Source of the DNA: Cladobotryum mycophilum
Lineage: Eukaryota > Ascomycota > Sordariomycetes > Hypocreales > Hypocreaceae
Direction of reading: 5' to 3'
DNA: 64,000 nucleotides
NCBI GenBank assembly: GCA_036429605.1
Contig: CM071590.1
Coordinates: 310,001-374,000 of the forward strand
The position numbers were made by a program, and so were the translations under genes. Below, one piece after another: positions 32,671-45,957 of the stretch. How positions within the stretch are numbered: position 1 is the stretch's first letter; each line of letters starts with the position of its first letter. Below the pieces are notes generated by a model. It saw only the letters and a list, made by a program, of their open reading frames with translations. It had not been told where the DNA came from and searched no databases.

Positions 32671-35600
32671 TGTATCGGGTGCTCTTAAATGAGTCTAGTA
32701 TGGCGTCAAGGTTCAAGCAAACACTGATGTAAGAAACGGTATAGATTTCACTGGTGCAGGCACCAAAACGAAGAAGGAAAAAGATAGATCCGAGACATTC
32801 GGAAATCCCATTTATTGGAAGGAGGGGTTCAATGAATTGTGCAACCAGTGCCAGGTGTCTGCTCGATCATCCAATGTGCAGGTTAGGCTGTAATAAGGCA
32901 ATAATCCTCATGCATCAGGTCAGTCAGCAAGAGGCTCTGCCAGGGATCACCCACAGCGATAGAGCGGAGCAGGGCTTCTCCACAAAATGGTTCTGGATCT
33001 GGATAATCTTCTGTCATGCTGGGGCGTCAATATCTTTGCGGTAATACGTGGGTGGAATCTTGAGGGTAGCAAGTCTACCAATTCATACATTTCAACCTGC
33101 AGTCAAACGGCCCAAATGTCTTGGAAAGTTACCGCTGTCAAATTATACACTATTCGTCGATTTTGTCCGCGCGTAGATATAAAATTCTGACAAATACAAC
33201 CGCGATGCAATTGATGTCTCAACCATTGTATGATGATACCCGGAGTCGTCCCGAATGGATAGATTCATTGAGTTATCTTCCTCCAGACCTATGCGGCTGG
33301 AACCAGCTGAATGTACTAGATCATCAAACAACACAGGAGCTTAATCCCATCGGGTAGCAGTCAAGAAATCCATAAACATGGGCCATCTGTTCGTAAATAA
33401 GAACTTGATTGAGATCATGGCGATTAAAGAACAGCGATGACGGATCGAAAGGACTGGCTGAGATAAAACGTCTAGGGATGATAGTCACAAGGTGCCCATG
33501 GCTCTCATTGAGCTGCTGCATCAGCAGTCGGCAATGGGAATTTGCTGCGTGATGATGCAGTCTCCACCAGCGCATCATGGACGTCTTGGGTAGAGCCAAA
33601 ATAGTATGCTGCCTTGAGAAACTATCAGTCACTATGACGACCCTAATTCTCGAGCATCTTGCCTATCACCCAGAGGTCAGCGACGTGTTTGATAAACATG
33701 CGGATGGCATCACTCTGTGACGAGTTGCCCTTGGACACCCATACAAGCGGCGCCCATCCGTCGATATTCCCCGCGTTGATGATGTTTTGTCAGGAGTTTC
33801 GGCCCCTCTACGTGGGGAAGATTGGTAGCTAGGGGTAACAAGGCGTCACGACGGGCTCTTAAAATCGATTGCAACCTCGCTTTTTGGCAGCTGAAATAGC
33901 TTCCTTATTTGAGAAAGCTATGATGAAACGATCCCGCGATTAATTATTGTTGTTTGGAAGGTCTCGGGTAGTGCCCTGTGTGGGTGTTGAAGGAAGTTGT
34001 ACGCCTAACGAACCAAGGCCTGTCTTTCAGTGTGTTCAGAAATCAGAAAATGTAATTAGTGATATTCTTGCCAAAGGCTTAATGACGATTCCTTCAGTAG
34101 GTCATATTTCGGAATTTCTGGCTCTCTTTCCAGTTCTGTTGCAAAATTGGGATTCGGGGTAGCTTGGCTGTCAGAATCTGAAACCCCATCTCTCTTATGA
34201 TTTTTGACCGAGTCCGCTGAGGTCGAGTCATCGCCATTAGATGCATCTTCACCATCGTATCTGACCCATTCATGCTTGACGTAGATGTGTCATCTCTACT
34301 GTCCGAGAGCTCGTTCTCAACAACATCACCTTCGGGCTTTGACATAAATTTAGGTGGCGTGATCTTGTTCTAGATCCATGACATCCTGCCGCTGATGTCT
34401 TCACCCTGCTATGGAATCCGGCGAAAACTTTTACTGACCAATACGTGATCCAGAGCCACATCAGGATATATACACGAGATCTTGATCCACGCTCTCTCTC
34501 TCATTGTGAAGGCGTTCCCGACGCTCGGTGTGTTTCACTTGGTATACCATGTCATGACTGGGAGAAATCGACGGAAATATGTGGTCGCAGATTGTTGACT
34601 CAGGTGAATCTATGAGACACGAAGCTAGCTTTGATCAATCAATGTGTCTCAATGATGAGTGAGCCGCTTGCGTTCGTGCAAGGTTAATTTCTCAGGGCCG
34701 CAATCTAATTGCAACATTTGCCATGAGAAAATTGGATATTCTGGACAGGTTAGACTAACCGATCCACCAAGGTAGCAGCCTCTATTCCCGCATGTCTTTC
34801 TACCTCAACTTTGCCTATACAATACTAGAATTAATATTCCATATCCACTCTCTTTGTCTTATTAACCTACCTAGATTGGGGTAAGATGCGACAAAAATTC
34901 TCTGCTACTGCGTCATATCCCGCCGTTCTGCTATGATCTGTGGACACTCGCCATCTTACTCTTGTCTCTACTATCAGGCCAAGATCATCCTGCGTAAAGG
35001 GGTCAAAGCTCCCGAAAAAATGCTTGCGCTCTATTACTCTATGCTACGTGTTTACTCGACAGCTAGTAGGGCCAGCCCCTTTCCTACAGAACCAGACCAT
35101 AGTATCAGTCTCGCCATGATGGGATACCGCCAAGGAAGTAAGCCAAGGGCTTGACTACATCTAATCCAATTCATTACCATAATAACATTCTTTTTGTCCG
35201 GACAGCTGAGCCTAGGTCAATAAGGCAGTAGGCCCCGTGCTATCCATCTCGTTCTGTCTCTCTTCGCCTGGATATGATTAGAATAAATAGGGCAAGACAC
35301 GGCAAGGTGCATGGCACGGTAAACACCAGGGTTTACGGGACACCTTTCCTATCTGTGCGTATGAAAATCGCACCCATCAGAAGGCAAGTAAATCTACAAA
35401 GGCCAAAATCTTGTTCAAGTGATGCTTGAAATGTCTTAGATGTTCTTCATCTCCTGATCTCGGACGGCTGGACTTGGTAACTATTTCCACTTTTATAGTA
35501 GAGACATACTCTGTACTGCACTCCGTAAATTCGTATCGAGCTGAAAAGTAAAAAATCTCAGTTATACATCTGGACAATCCATTTACCACGGCCTGTCATC

Positions 35601-35786
35601 TGTCTTTTTCTTGTGTTACAATGCGTCGGAGATGAACAAGAGGTCTGGAGAACAGGAAGAATGGATAAGACAACTGCTCACGATAATTATATACATCTCT
35701 ACTGTTCTTCCCTAGATTACTCCTCTCCAGCCTTCTCTATTCTACAATCCAAGTCAACTTTTCTTCAAGTTATCGCATCGGCCAGA
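32671..35786. other. Accessory intergenic region with gene relics
   Basis: No intact gene is supported. An ankyrin-like relic lies on the minus strand near 33650-33787. The remaining open frames are short and match nothing I know. The sequence is AT-richer than the core-gene parts. Confidence 0.45.
33650..33787 (-). pseudogene. Ankyrin-repeat remnant
   Basis: Read on the minus strand, this stretch gives INAGNIDGWAPLVWVSKGNS followed by AIRMFIKHVADLW. This matches the ankyrin pattern (DGxxPLHxAxxxG...xxxLLxxGAD) with several consensus positions altered. No longer reading frame surrounds it. It may be a leftover of an NLR repeat domain. Confidence 0.45.
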
Positions 35787-36234
35787 ATGAAGTTCTTTGC
35801 CACCATCTCCTTCTTAGCCATTGGCGCTCTCGCGTCGCCTTTGACCTCTGACACCTCTGCTACTAAGTATAACGCATGCGAGAAATCTGGTTTGGAAAAC
35901 CCCTTCCCAACCTGCTGTTATTTCCCAGACGGTCCATCCAAATACCCGTGGGTGCCAATAGGTTGCAAACGTCGTATGTTTTGTTCTTCTTCTTCTCTTC
36001 TCTTTATATATTATGGCATACCTTTGTATATAAGATTAACACGTTATATAGCCGCGAGGAATCCCGTAAGCGCACCCGACTTTAAAAGACTCTGTGAATT
36101 CCCTAGAACGGCTAAGTGCTGTATTGTAACTAGATAGGTATGTAACTCTTTATGTTATACTAAGCTATTTATTTTAATGATCTTTATAGGATGGAAAACC
36201 TGGTACTATTTGCCACCCCGCTGCTGTGTCCTAG
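35787..36234 (+). CDS. Class II hydrophobin-like secreted protein
   Basis: Small secreted amphiphilic surface protein. Exons 35787-35973, 36052-36125 and 36190-36234 give 101 residues. The signal peptide is MKFFATISFLAIGALAS. The eight cysteines fall in the hydrophobin order C, CC, C, C, CC, C at residues 31, 43/44, 60, 77, 85/86 and 95, with PDFKRLC and AKCC typical of class II. Intron 1 (78 bp) has GTATGT...ATATAG; intron 2 (64 bp) has a TACTAAG branch. Intron 2 needs the donor GTAACT at 36126. A stronger donor GTATGT lies 12 bases downstream, but using it would include an in-frame TAG and lose the eighth cysteine. A moderately long loop between the third and fourth cysteines is unusual. 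Function (surface coating) is from the family. Confidence 0.8.
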
Positions 36235-37789
36235 GCTAGCACACTACTAGGCACTCTTCTATTCGGATGAAGTCGTTAGCTGGGCTCCGGAAGGAGGTGT
36301 TGGCTTCCATTCCTGGGTAATGGAGATGCCGGGGACTCGGCTATGGGGATGGCCTTAGGGATGGATGATGGATGCTTGGAGGGCAACTTTAGGCCCAAAA
36401 GGGCTTCACATCTTTCTCTTTTTTCTTTTCCATTTCCCATCGCTGGGAAGTGGGATGATTACGTAGTCAATTTACTTGGGTTTGGTGTGTTTGTTATAGA
36501 ATGTGCCTGAATCTCACGCCACCATCATCCTTCTTTTCGCTTCGACTCTCTGTGAGGCGCGGCGTATCGTGTCAGTCAACATGGTGTTCAAGTCATTCGA
36601 CTCACAGGGCTGCCACTGCAAGAAACCTCCGAGGTCGTAGGCAGCTCCCTTAACAATAACTTCAGCATCGCGGCTACGAAACGACCGTGGTCGCTTACAC
36701 GTGCTGCTGAGAGTATAGTTTGGGGGGGCGTCCTCGGTGTCGACCACTCAGGCACGTTGCGGTGGGAGAAGAAGTTTGGGGAGACGACGGATGCGACGCG
36801 CCCTTTTATCCTTGTAAGGCGTGCGTCGTGGATCTTGATTGAGAATGCAACGATTAAGGCGGGTGTGCGGGTAGCCATCAGGGTCAGCATCTTGCTTAAG
36901 CGGGCTGACGATAACTTTAACTGCACAGTGAGTCGCTGACTTTGGAACGCGCATGGAAAAAACTTTTGGGGACGAAAGGGTAACGACCCAATCTTGTTTG
37001 GGACGGCATTGCTACCAGAGTCATTGGAGACAGGCTCGTGCAGCCTCCTTGATGCCCATGCCCCTTCGTATAGGAGTCATTTATTGAGTAAAAGAGCCCT
37101 GTTGACGATTTGTTGTCCATCATTTGAGGTACGATCGCACAACATTTGGTAGACTGGGATGTGCATCTATAACCCCATGTACCACCAGTACCTTTGGAGA
37201 CAAAAGAACGACTGATAAAGACACATGAGCCTAAGCGCAGTGTTGCGTCCTTTCTTGGCGATTGCTAAATGAGAAGTGCTGGATGGCTGACCTGCCGAAT
37301 TAACGTACATTCTGGCACTTGAGGTAACTAAATGAACAATACCGTGAGTTAAAGAGTGCCATGCATGTCGCCCATGCTTAGAAAAGTGATACAACCGTCC
37401 ATGCTAACCCTTAGCATTCATGCGAGCGGAGATCAAAAACACAGACGATACAGAGAGGCCTACGACGAGTTCAACGTTCTAAGCGCATCGCTTCTCAACT
37501 GTGTTTCCAGGGGATCAGGTTAGTATTTGGCCAAGAAAGGCAACGACACAACTAATCTACATCTTCAATGTGATGGACCACACAATCCTTAGGTGACCAA
37601 GCCTCGCAGGATCCTGTTGAGTGACAGCTCCAGCGCGTCGACCAGTAGATCAAGCTACAGTTGTTTCTCCACACAGGAGTGCGGTGAGCGGCTGGAGCAT
37701 GGAGACAATCTCAAGCACAGAATCGACGAGGGCGGTGAAGAAAGTGATGAGGAAGAAAACACACTCCCGACGATTAATTGGAAGATGGC
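36235..37789. other. Intergenic region
   Basis: No gene supported; only short frames on both strands. The right end may include undetected 5' parts of the decayed S8-peptidase gene. Confidence 0.45.
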
Positions 37790-39690
37790 GAGGATGCAGA
37801 TAACGACTATGAGGGAAAGAAAAAGCAGACAAATGAATATCTCATTGAGATGATGCTCATGGAGTTCTACAACAAGGCAACTGTACCTGGAAAGGCTGAC
37901 TGGGACAATGACGGCAAGATTTGAATCGATTACCCTGAGCCAAAGCAAGCTTCAGATTTGAACAGCAAGAATATCAGGCACCTGCTCATTTGTGGGTTAT
38001 ATCCAGACAATATCCAAGAACTTAAAAAGCCCGCATCCGTCAGGTTATCGAGAAGATTGCAGCTATATATCCAGAGCTCGTCCAAAAATGGTGGCACTGT
38101 CAACCTCGACGTCATGCCTCCAATCGGCCAGACGCTTCCTCTTCGATGTTATCACCACTTATGGTTCATGATTTATCGACGTCGCGGGGGAAGCTGCGCA
38201 GTCACACCAAGTAGCAATGATACGAGCAAGGCATCTCAGAAAAGCTAGTTACGGCGATCTGCTCTTCCGAGTCATCGTTGTCCGTTGTGATGTCAAAGGA
38301 TGCACTAAGAATGCGCTACACCATGACACTGCGAGCATCATCTTCAGTGATCACACCCAAGACCCTGAAGCTGATGGTGACTATGGCTCTCGTGGCTGCA
38401 ATTGCTTCGGCTGACAAACTTGCCGTGTTGCGAACTTCAATTGAGAGCCAACATCTAGTTTGCTAAACTTGTTTCAGAACTTTCTCTTCCTCTTCCGCTG
38501 GCTTCGCGAGAATAAAGGGGTGAACCGCATTCTAAAGTCCATCGTCGAAAGATTCGAGCGACTCGCCACACTCTGATTAGGTTATTGAAGAAGCACTTAT
38601 ACCGTTTGGCGTTAAGATCCTAGACTGGAGCAAGCCCAACCTTGATCCTGAAACGATACTTAACGCGAGCAAGGATTTAGATGGCATCGTGCTGCACTGG
38701 GGGAGGGGGCAATAATGCGGTATTGCGTCCCTGCGGCGAACCAGATGGCCTTCCTAAGTTGCTAAATCTCAAGACAATGAGGCTTTTTGTTGATAATATG
38801 AGGATATTTAATGTCTGTGGTCGTTTTGTGATGATTCCTATTTGTCAATATCTTTTTTTCTGCTCCTTACCAACTGTCACTACTTTTGTCTCCTTTTATT
38901 ACTGTTCCTTTTCATTTCCCTCGTTGCTTCTCGTTCCACCATTTCTCTCTACCACTCCCATCTCTCACCATCACTCCTATTCCTTTCTCTGAAGCGAAGG
39001 TGGCTTCTCCCCATCTCGCCATGGATTTTCCGTCTAATTAGCTCTGAAGCCCGTGAAAACTTATCCACGCCTTCGCCCAGCACATCTTTAATGTTTAAGA
39101 AAAGATTATCAAGGAGCGTAATGACACCCTCACAATGCCTGTCACGAGGGGGATAACAACGCCAAGGCGCGCCCCTCTAGAAAACATCGTGGCTCTTATT
39201 AATGATGGTGTTGACACAACACAGGATGAGCTCGTCGGACGCATCCTTGCCGGGGGTACATTTGGCATCGATAGCGAGCGTGTGCGACCTTGGCACGCAT
39301 CTGAGACTGGCTACAGTACCAACATGACCAACTTGATATGCCGCATTTGTCCCACGGTCAAGATCTACCCGATTTGTCTCGAGACGGGGCACCGCTGATT
39401 ATCGACTCACCATCGGCAGTTAATGTCATCAATGCCGCCGTCGACCGCCGCGCTGACACCATTTGCATGTCGTGGGCCATGGCATCGCCTCGTGATGAGT
39501 TACGGGTGGCGCTTGGCACTGCTATTCGGCGCGCAATCAACAATTCTATAGCCATTTCCAGCTCTTTTGGCTGGAGCACCAGCAAGGAGACGAGCGGCAA
39601 TCAATCTTGGAAGCTTCAGGGCTGGCTTCAACAAGGTTACCCGGAACCGGCAAGGGACTGTGTTATTTGGTATGTTTTCCACTAATCACA
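37790..39690 (+). pseudogene. Decayed large S8-peptidase-domain gene
   Basis: Fragments of one fungal protein type lie in order in different frames. At ~37790-37921 is a piece ending at TGA 37922 (EFYNKATVPGKADWDNDGK). At ~38589-38800 is ALIPFGVKILDWSKPNLDPE, broken in a G-rich run near 38700 before GGNNAVLR. At 39160-39390 is a subtilase core (ENIVALINDGVDTTQDELVG), and from 39398 another frame reads VNVINAAVDRRADTICMSWA. The catalytic Asp position in VALI(D)DGVD is Asn and the HGT His position reads GYST, so the protease would be dead even without the breaks. Intact relatives couple a long N-terminal region to an S8 domain. Boundaries are approximate. Confidence 0.65.
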
Positions 39691-40153
39691 TGACCAGATC
39701 ATCGCCCTTTTGAACGCAGCTATCTGTCAGCTCTAGCTATCGAGACATCTTTCACTCAACTCATCGCCACCATCGTCTCCGCCTTTGCATCAGCCTCTCT
39801 AGCATTTAATGTCCAGTGCACACATGTACAACTGTGCACATAATTTGATACTTCTAAAGTATGTACCGTAGAGATAACTTGCTTTTTTCGGTGAAGTCTA
39901 ACTGTGTGCTTAGTGAGCCAGGTTAAATTATGGGTATGGAGTCGCGTTTATGCAACTTCAAATACTGTCCAATGAACGTTTCAGTTGCCGTTCTCATCAT
40001 GCATTCGCCATGGCTGGGCAGACACCTGAATCCGAGTATGATCGGGCAGCAAAAGTTCTAGCTTTTCCCTTCACATAGCTGTCTGCAACTATACATCTTT
40101 AGATTGCATCCTGATAGAATTACTCGAGAGCAATAATTGCATCGGACATCAAC
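39691..40153. other. Intergenic region and NLR promoter
   Basis: No coding signal; presumably the 5' flank of the NWD-NACHT gene starting at 40154. Confidence 0.45.
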
Positions 40154-43100
40154 ATGGAAAAACGAAGCTGGCGCGAAAGGTTCAAAGCGAAGTTTCTCCC
40201 TCATCGGCACAAAAATAAAACGCATACGCTCGATTCTAATAATGCACAACCAAGTCAAAAACTTCAAGAGGGAACGGGTTCCAATACACTACTCAGAAAC
40301 AACGACGGCTCCAATGTCGCCCCGGTAGACCCGACCGAAACGATCGAGCGACCCAAATCCTCCCCACTTGAGAATTTGACACCCACGTTGAAAGAAACTC
40401 CGATCCAAGAGCTCTGGAATGTGGCATACGAGAAGCTGCGTCTGGAAGATGGCGCACTCATTGAAGAATATGAGTCTAAACTGCAAGGGAACCTCTTCGC
40501 TGGCTTGAGTCAAACGATCGGCTTGAAAACAAATACAAGAGACCGAATGCACGCCATTCTGCTTTCCAAGATGGATGAAGTTAATAAAAATATATGGAAG
40601 CTGAGATTCGGGGGCTCTGAGGTCCCAGTCAGAGACCTCGTGCAACCCGTTCTAGCTGTCGTGAATTGCGCCAATGAATACATCAACAGCGCCTTGAAGG
40701 CCAACCCATACGCCTCTATGGCGTGGGCTGGTATTAGCCTTTTGCTTCCGGTGAGTCTGCAATACCCAGCCTTCTATGCAGGCTATAAGGGCAACTGATA
40801 CTGACCAATACCATTAGCTCTTTATGAATCCATCCACCCAAAATGCATCTTTGGTAAAAGGCCTAGAATACATCTCGTCGCTTATTGCCCAGAGCCGAAT
40901 GAGGGAAGAAATCTACGCCCAGGTTTACGAGTCGGGGACTGGCGGCCATGAATCATTCCAGCGGTCGCATGGCGAATATAAAATTGCCTTGGAGAGGCTC
41001 TATAGGCAAATCTTGAGATTCCAAGCCAAGAGTTACTGCTACTACTCCGACAATTCCGCTTTTCGTCTCGGCCATGACGTTATCAAGTGGAATGACTGGG
41101 ACCAGCTAGTGAATGGGGTCCGCGAACAGGAGCAGAATTTTATCAATGTCGACAAGCTTTGGCGCGACATGCAGTCTGATGAGGAACGCCTAGCCGCCGA
41201 GAGTCGACATCAAGAGGCCCAATACTCTCGCTCTGCTATCGATTCGCAGATTTCTGCATTACGCAAGGCGATTGAGGATACCTGGACTGAAGGAGGCCCT
41301 ACCGACCTATACCATTGGCTTTGTACTATTGACCCCTCGGCGATGTACAATGCCGCTCGCGACAGGCATGAGACGGGTACGTGTGAATGGCTAGTAAAGG
41401 ATAGCAAGGAATTCAAAACCTGGAAGACAAGTCCTAGGTCACTTTTATGGCTCCACGGCAAGGGTACGTCCGAACTCGTTATCTAATAACTAGCTGCTGC
41501 CTGTTTGCTTGGAGTTTTAACTGACAGTCTATAGCTGGCTCCGGAAAATCAATCCTAAGCTCATCGGCCATCAAGCACTTGCGGGATCAATGTGCCTCGG
41601 ACCCTTTCACTACTCTTGCGTATTTCTACTTCAGCTTTAGCGATAGGGAGAAGCAGAAGGTAGATGGAATGCTTGCATCACTCATTAAGCAGATCTGCTC
41701 ATGCCGACCTAATGTTCCCCAATTAGTCCAGCAGTTGACCGAATACAAGAATAGAGGCGAGCATCCGGATACTCGAACACTCGAAGCCATGCTAATAGCG
41801 TCTGTATTGGGGTTTTCGGGTGTGTACATTGTTATCGATGCTCTGGACGAATGCCCGGTTCTTGGTGAGCAGCGGGGAAAGCTCTTGAAGAGCTTATGTC
41901 GTATCCTTGGTGATGCGCCTGACAATCTCCATATTCTCTTCACAAGTCGCAAGGAGCCAGATATTGACATAGCAATACGTACTCTGTTATCTCCACCATC
42001 GAGAATTGAAGTCGATTTATTAGCCTACCGGGAGATTCTTAATCGTGATATTTATCGTTATATTGATGCAACCCTAGCAACTGATGATTATCAGTCTTGG
42101 CCAGAAAGCATAAAAGAACTGGCGAGAAAATCGCTCATTGAGAAAGCAGATGGCATGTAAGTCATTAATAGAACTTTGGTGCCTGTTTAGTCAGAGAATA
42201 TCGTTAACGGTCTATCAAGGTTTCAATATGTCCGGTGCCAGTTCGAAATACTCCAGAAGCTCTCCTCTTTGCCCAAAATTGAAGGGGCTCTCCAAAACCT
42301 TCCTACTGGTCTCGATGCGATTTATGATAGAATTTTCGAAAACATCGATGCTAATTTCCAGGCCCAAGTTATAAACTCGCTAAAATGGCTCGCTTTCGAG
42401 AGAGAGGTCTTGACGGTTTCCGAGCTCTCCGAGATATTTATTATTCGCCTGGACAATGACGTTGCCTTTAACGAGGCAGAGCGACTTTTCTCTGTTACCG
42501 ATGTCTTGAAGTATTTCTCTGGCCTGATTATTACGTACGGAAACTCATCCAATTATGTCCGCCTAGCCCACTTCTCTATCAAAGAATACTTGACTTCTAG
42601 CAGGATCGTGGGATGCTCTGTCTCAGCCTTTTCCTTCACAGAGGTTGACGCTCATCTGTATATTGTGCGCTCTTGTCTCGCCTACCACTACAAGTTCATC
42701 GCCACATCTAAAAAAATACGATTGGACCAACAGATATCTGTTGGAGAGATACGCAGTCAGATACTGGCTGACGCATCTGGAGATGATCCCCCGCGCGTCG
42801 TGGCCGGCTAAGATCGCACAGGATGTGGCACTCGCGCTTGCTATTCGCAGTCAAAGCCTGGCCGTTATGATCATGATTGACGAAGAAATTGATAAAAACC
42901 GGGACCATATGCTGCTACAGCCATCTTGCTACACTGCTCGGCGCGGCTTTCGCCAGCTGACTAAGATGCTAATTTCACAGGAGCCTGGCACAAGAGGATA
43001 TATAACGCAAGGGGACTTGGACATGACACTCCAAGACGCGGCCTATGCAGGGAGAATAGATGTGGTACAGCTCTTACTCAAAATGGATGCCAATATAAAC

Positions 43101-45419
43101 GCGGAAAGCGCAATATTTGGAGACGCACTGCAAGCAGCTGTATACAAAGGACATACAGCGGTTGTGACACTCCTGCTCGATCATGGGGCCGAAGTCAATG
43201 CGCAGCGCGGCAAATGGGGCTCAGCGCTACAAGCTGCTGCTGCCAGGAACTACCTCAGTGTCATGAAGCTTCTTGTAAGTCGCGGGGCTAATGTCAACTG
43301 CCCATCAAACAAGGCAGGATGCATACTCACGTGCGTGGACCTAAGCATCAAATGTCTAGAGTTTTTCCTCGACAGCGGTGCTGATATAAATATGCAGGAT
43401 GGTGGTGGTAGGACAGCACTTCACTGGGCAGCAGCGAGAGGCAGCATGGGTCATTTTAACATGCTGCTAGAAAGAGGTGCCAACGTGAACGCATTGGGTG
43501 GGCAATACGGCACTGTACTACAGATCGTGTGTACCAAAGTGAACGCACCGGGTAGGCTAGAAGGATACGGCTCTGTACGACAGATGGCGGATGCCAAAGA
43601 TAGAGCAACGCAGATGATCAAGGCTCTCCTTGAGCGCGGCGCCGACATAAATTTGGTTGGTGGGTGGTTTGGCACTGCACTACAGGCTGCGTGCGCCACA
43701 ATCCAGGACGTTGGCGGAGCAACGCAGATCATACAGCTTCTCATTGAGCGCGGCGCCGACGTAAATATTCAAGGAGGTAGATTTGGAACGGCATTGCAGG
43801 CAGCATGCTGGGTGGGTGCGAAAGGCCTTTGGGGTACGACGAGAAATGATCTTGGTTCCTTCAAGGCTGTCGTGGAGTTACTCTTGAAGAATGATGCTCT
43901 TGTAAATTCTCAAGGAGGGAAGTATGGAACAGCACTTTGCGCAGCAATTGAGTCAAAACACCCTGACGCAGTCCAAGTCATCAAATTACTCCTTGATAAA
44001 GGTGCTGCTGAGGTCAACCAACAAGGCACCAGCAATTTAGGAACTGCGTTGCATTTCGCTTGCAAAGCGGGGGATAAAGAGGTGGTGTGCTTGCTGCTCG
44101 ATCATGGCGCTGATGTTAATGCACAAGGTGGTCAACTTGGTACGCCACTACACGCCACCCTGACCGGACATTATTGGAGCCACGCGCACAGAGTAATGAT
44201 GGTAGAGCTACTCTTGAATAAGGGCGCCAAGATTAACCAGATGGGTGGCGAATATGGAACTGCGCTACAGGCCGCCTGCAGCAATCAGCGGGTTAACGTA
44301 GAGACTGTGCGGTTGCTGCTGGACCGCGGCGCTCATGTGAATGCAAAAGGCGGCAAGTATGGAACAGCACTCGCAGTTGCTTGCAGAAAAGAGTCCTACT
44401 CTGCTGGTGTGGTGCAGTTGCTGCTTGAACGCGGCGCGGATGCAAATGCGGAAGGCGGTGAGTATGGAACGGCACTCGCAGCTGCCTGTGCACAAGGAGA
44501 CTTTCGTATTGAGACGGTCAAATTGCTACTTGAACGCGGCGCGGATGTAAATGCAGAAGGCGGCAAATATGGAACGGCGCTCGCAACCGCCTGTGCAAAC
44601 AAGTACCGTCAGATTGAGACGGTAAAATTGCTGCTCGGAAGCGGCGCGAATGTCCATTTACAGGAATGCGCCGCCTGGCATAGAGCTACTCACTTGGACT
44701 CCCGTAACGACGATGTTCTCAAGCTATTCCTTGAGCATGGCGTCGATATCAACCATGTGCATGGAGAGTATGGTACTGCGCTGAATACTGCGCTGAATAA
44801 GTGGCCGCTCCACACATGGAATGGAAATAGCCGGGGTGGCAAGGTCTGCTTCCTGCTCGAGCATGGCGCTGACGCTGATATCATGACTGGGAGATATGGC
44901 TTCGCGCTCCAGACAGCGTGTGCGACAGAGTGTGATCTTTCGCCGAGGCTGTATCCCGGCAGTTTTATTCCAGACATTAATTTTAAAAGTGTCAAAACAA
45001 AGTATCTTCTTGAAAGTTGTCCAGACATCAATGCCAATGCACAAGGCGGAGTCTTCGGTTCAGCTCTACAGGCGGCCGCGTATTCGGGGCAGGCAGAATC
45101 GACAACGCTACTTCTAAACAGAGGAGCCGATGCCAACGCACGAGGTGGGAAGTATGGCTGTGCGTTGAACGCGGCTATTATCAGAGGATACTGGCACATT
45201 GTCAAGATTCTGCTTGAAGGTGGTGCAACGCCCGACTGCCACCAGCAACAGCAGCCCGATGAAGATTGGCTTCAGCGTGTCCGAGAAGAGCATGGCGAAG
45301 GTGCCATCCAGAGGTATAGGAAGTTTTGGGAGGTGGAGAAGGACTTGAAAGGCAATGATAGTGGCGAGAATGCAGAGATTGAAGGATCTGGAGAGCCTCG
45401 CATTTCGCCATCATCATGA
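40154..45419 (+). CDS. NWD-NACHT-ankyrin NOD-like receptor, one apparent frameshift
   Basis: Fungal NLR of the STAND class, a candidate non-self sensor. Exons: 40154-40750, 40818-41463, 41535-42156 and 42220-45419. The N-terminal ~350 residues match the NWD NACHT-NTPase N-terminal domain (PF17100; PIQELWNVAYEKL, MAWAGISLLLP). NACHT follows with Walker A GKAGSGKS at ~413-420, across a splice junction, and Walker B VYIVIDALDEC near residue 516, then a winged-helix region (LAHFSIKEYL). The C-terminal ~750 residues are ankyrin repeats of the GADVNAEGGKYGTAL type. The frame breaks at an A7 run (42710-42716). The upstream frame stops at 42811, while the homologous sequence (RYLLERYAVRYWLTHLE) continues one base over to TGA 45419. 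With one A fewer the product would be about 1,687 residues. Sequencing error or loss-of-function allele are both possible. Confidence 0.83.
44320..44640 (+). repeat. Nearly identical ankyrin repeats
   Basis: Three or four successive repeats share almost the same DNA and the peptide core RGADVNAEGGKYGTALAxAC, with spacing near 100-105 bases. They are much more alike than the flanking repeats of the same gene, which points to recent internal duplication or gene conversion. Confidence 0.7.
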
Positions 45420-45957
45420 AACGTTACTTTCGGCGCCTTTTGGTGCTGTTCTTCTATAACACCGGTTTGCCCTGTTTCATGCGAATACCGGGAGCCTTGG
45501 ATGAATCATCGACAACCTGGGTGGAATAATGAAGAAACGACACAGAATTCGAAATTTGCAATGACAGGCGATAGAAATGAGCATATGCATTCATATATAA
45601 TGCAAATAACACAAGGCCGACACAAGTATAACCTAAGCATCATCATCAATACCCTTAAAGTTGGTGGTTGAAGTTGAAGTTGACGTTAACCCCCATGTTA
45701 TTCCCGGCACTTATTCCCTACCGCCAAAACATCCATCCATCCATTTAATCAATCCCATGCCCACCCCGCTGAATTAATTCCGCGCCTTCTACTCCGTAAA
45801 TCTCAATCCTACCCTCATTCTTTAAATCTTCAGGATAACCACAGCTTTAAGCTATCAAATCAAGGCCAAATTCTCACACTAATTCTCATGCATTATGGGC
45901 ATTCTCAAAGGGTTGATTAACGAGCTTTTGGACGTCTGTGATGGTTGACTCGCAATT
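45420..45957. other. Convergent intergenic region
   Basis: Between the 3' end of the NLR (+) and a minus-strand hypothetical gene. No coding signal. Confidence 0.5.
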
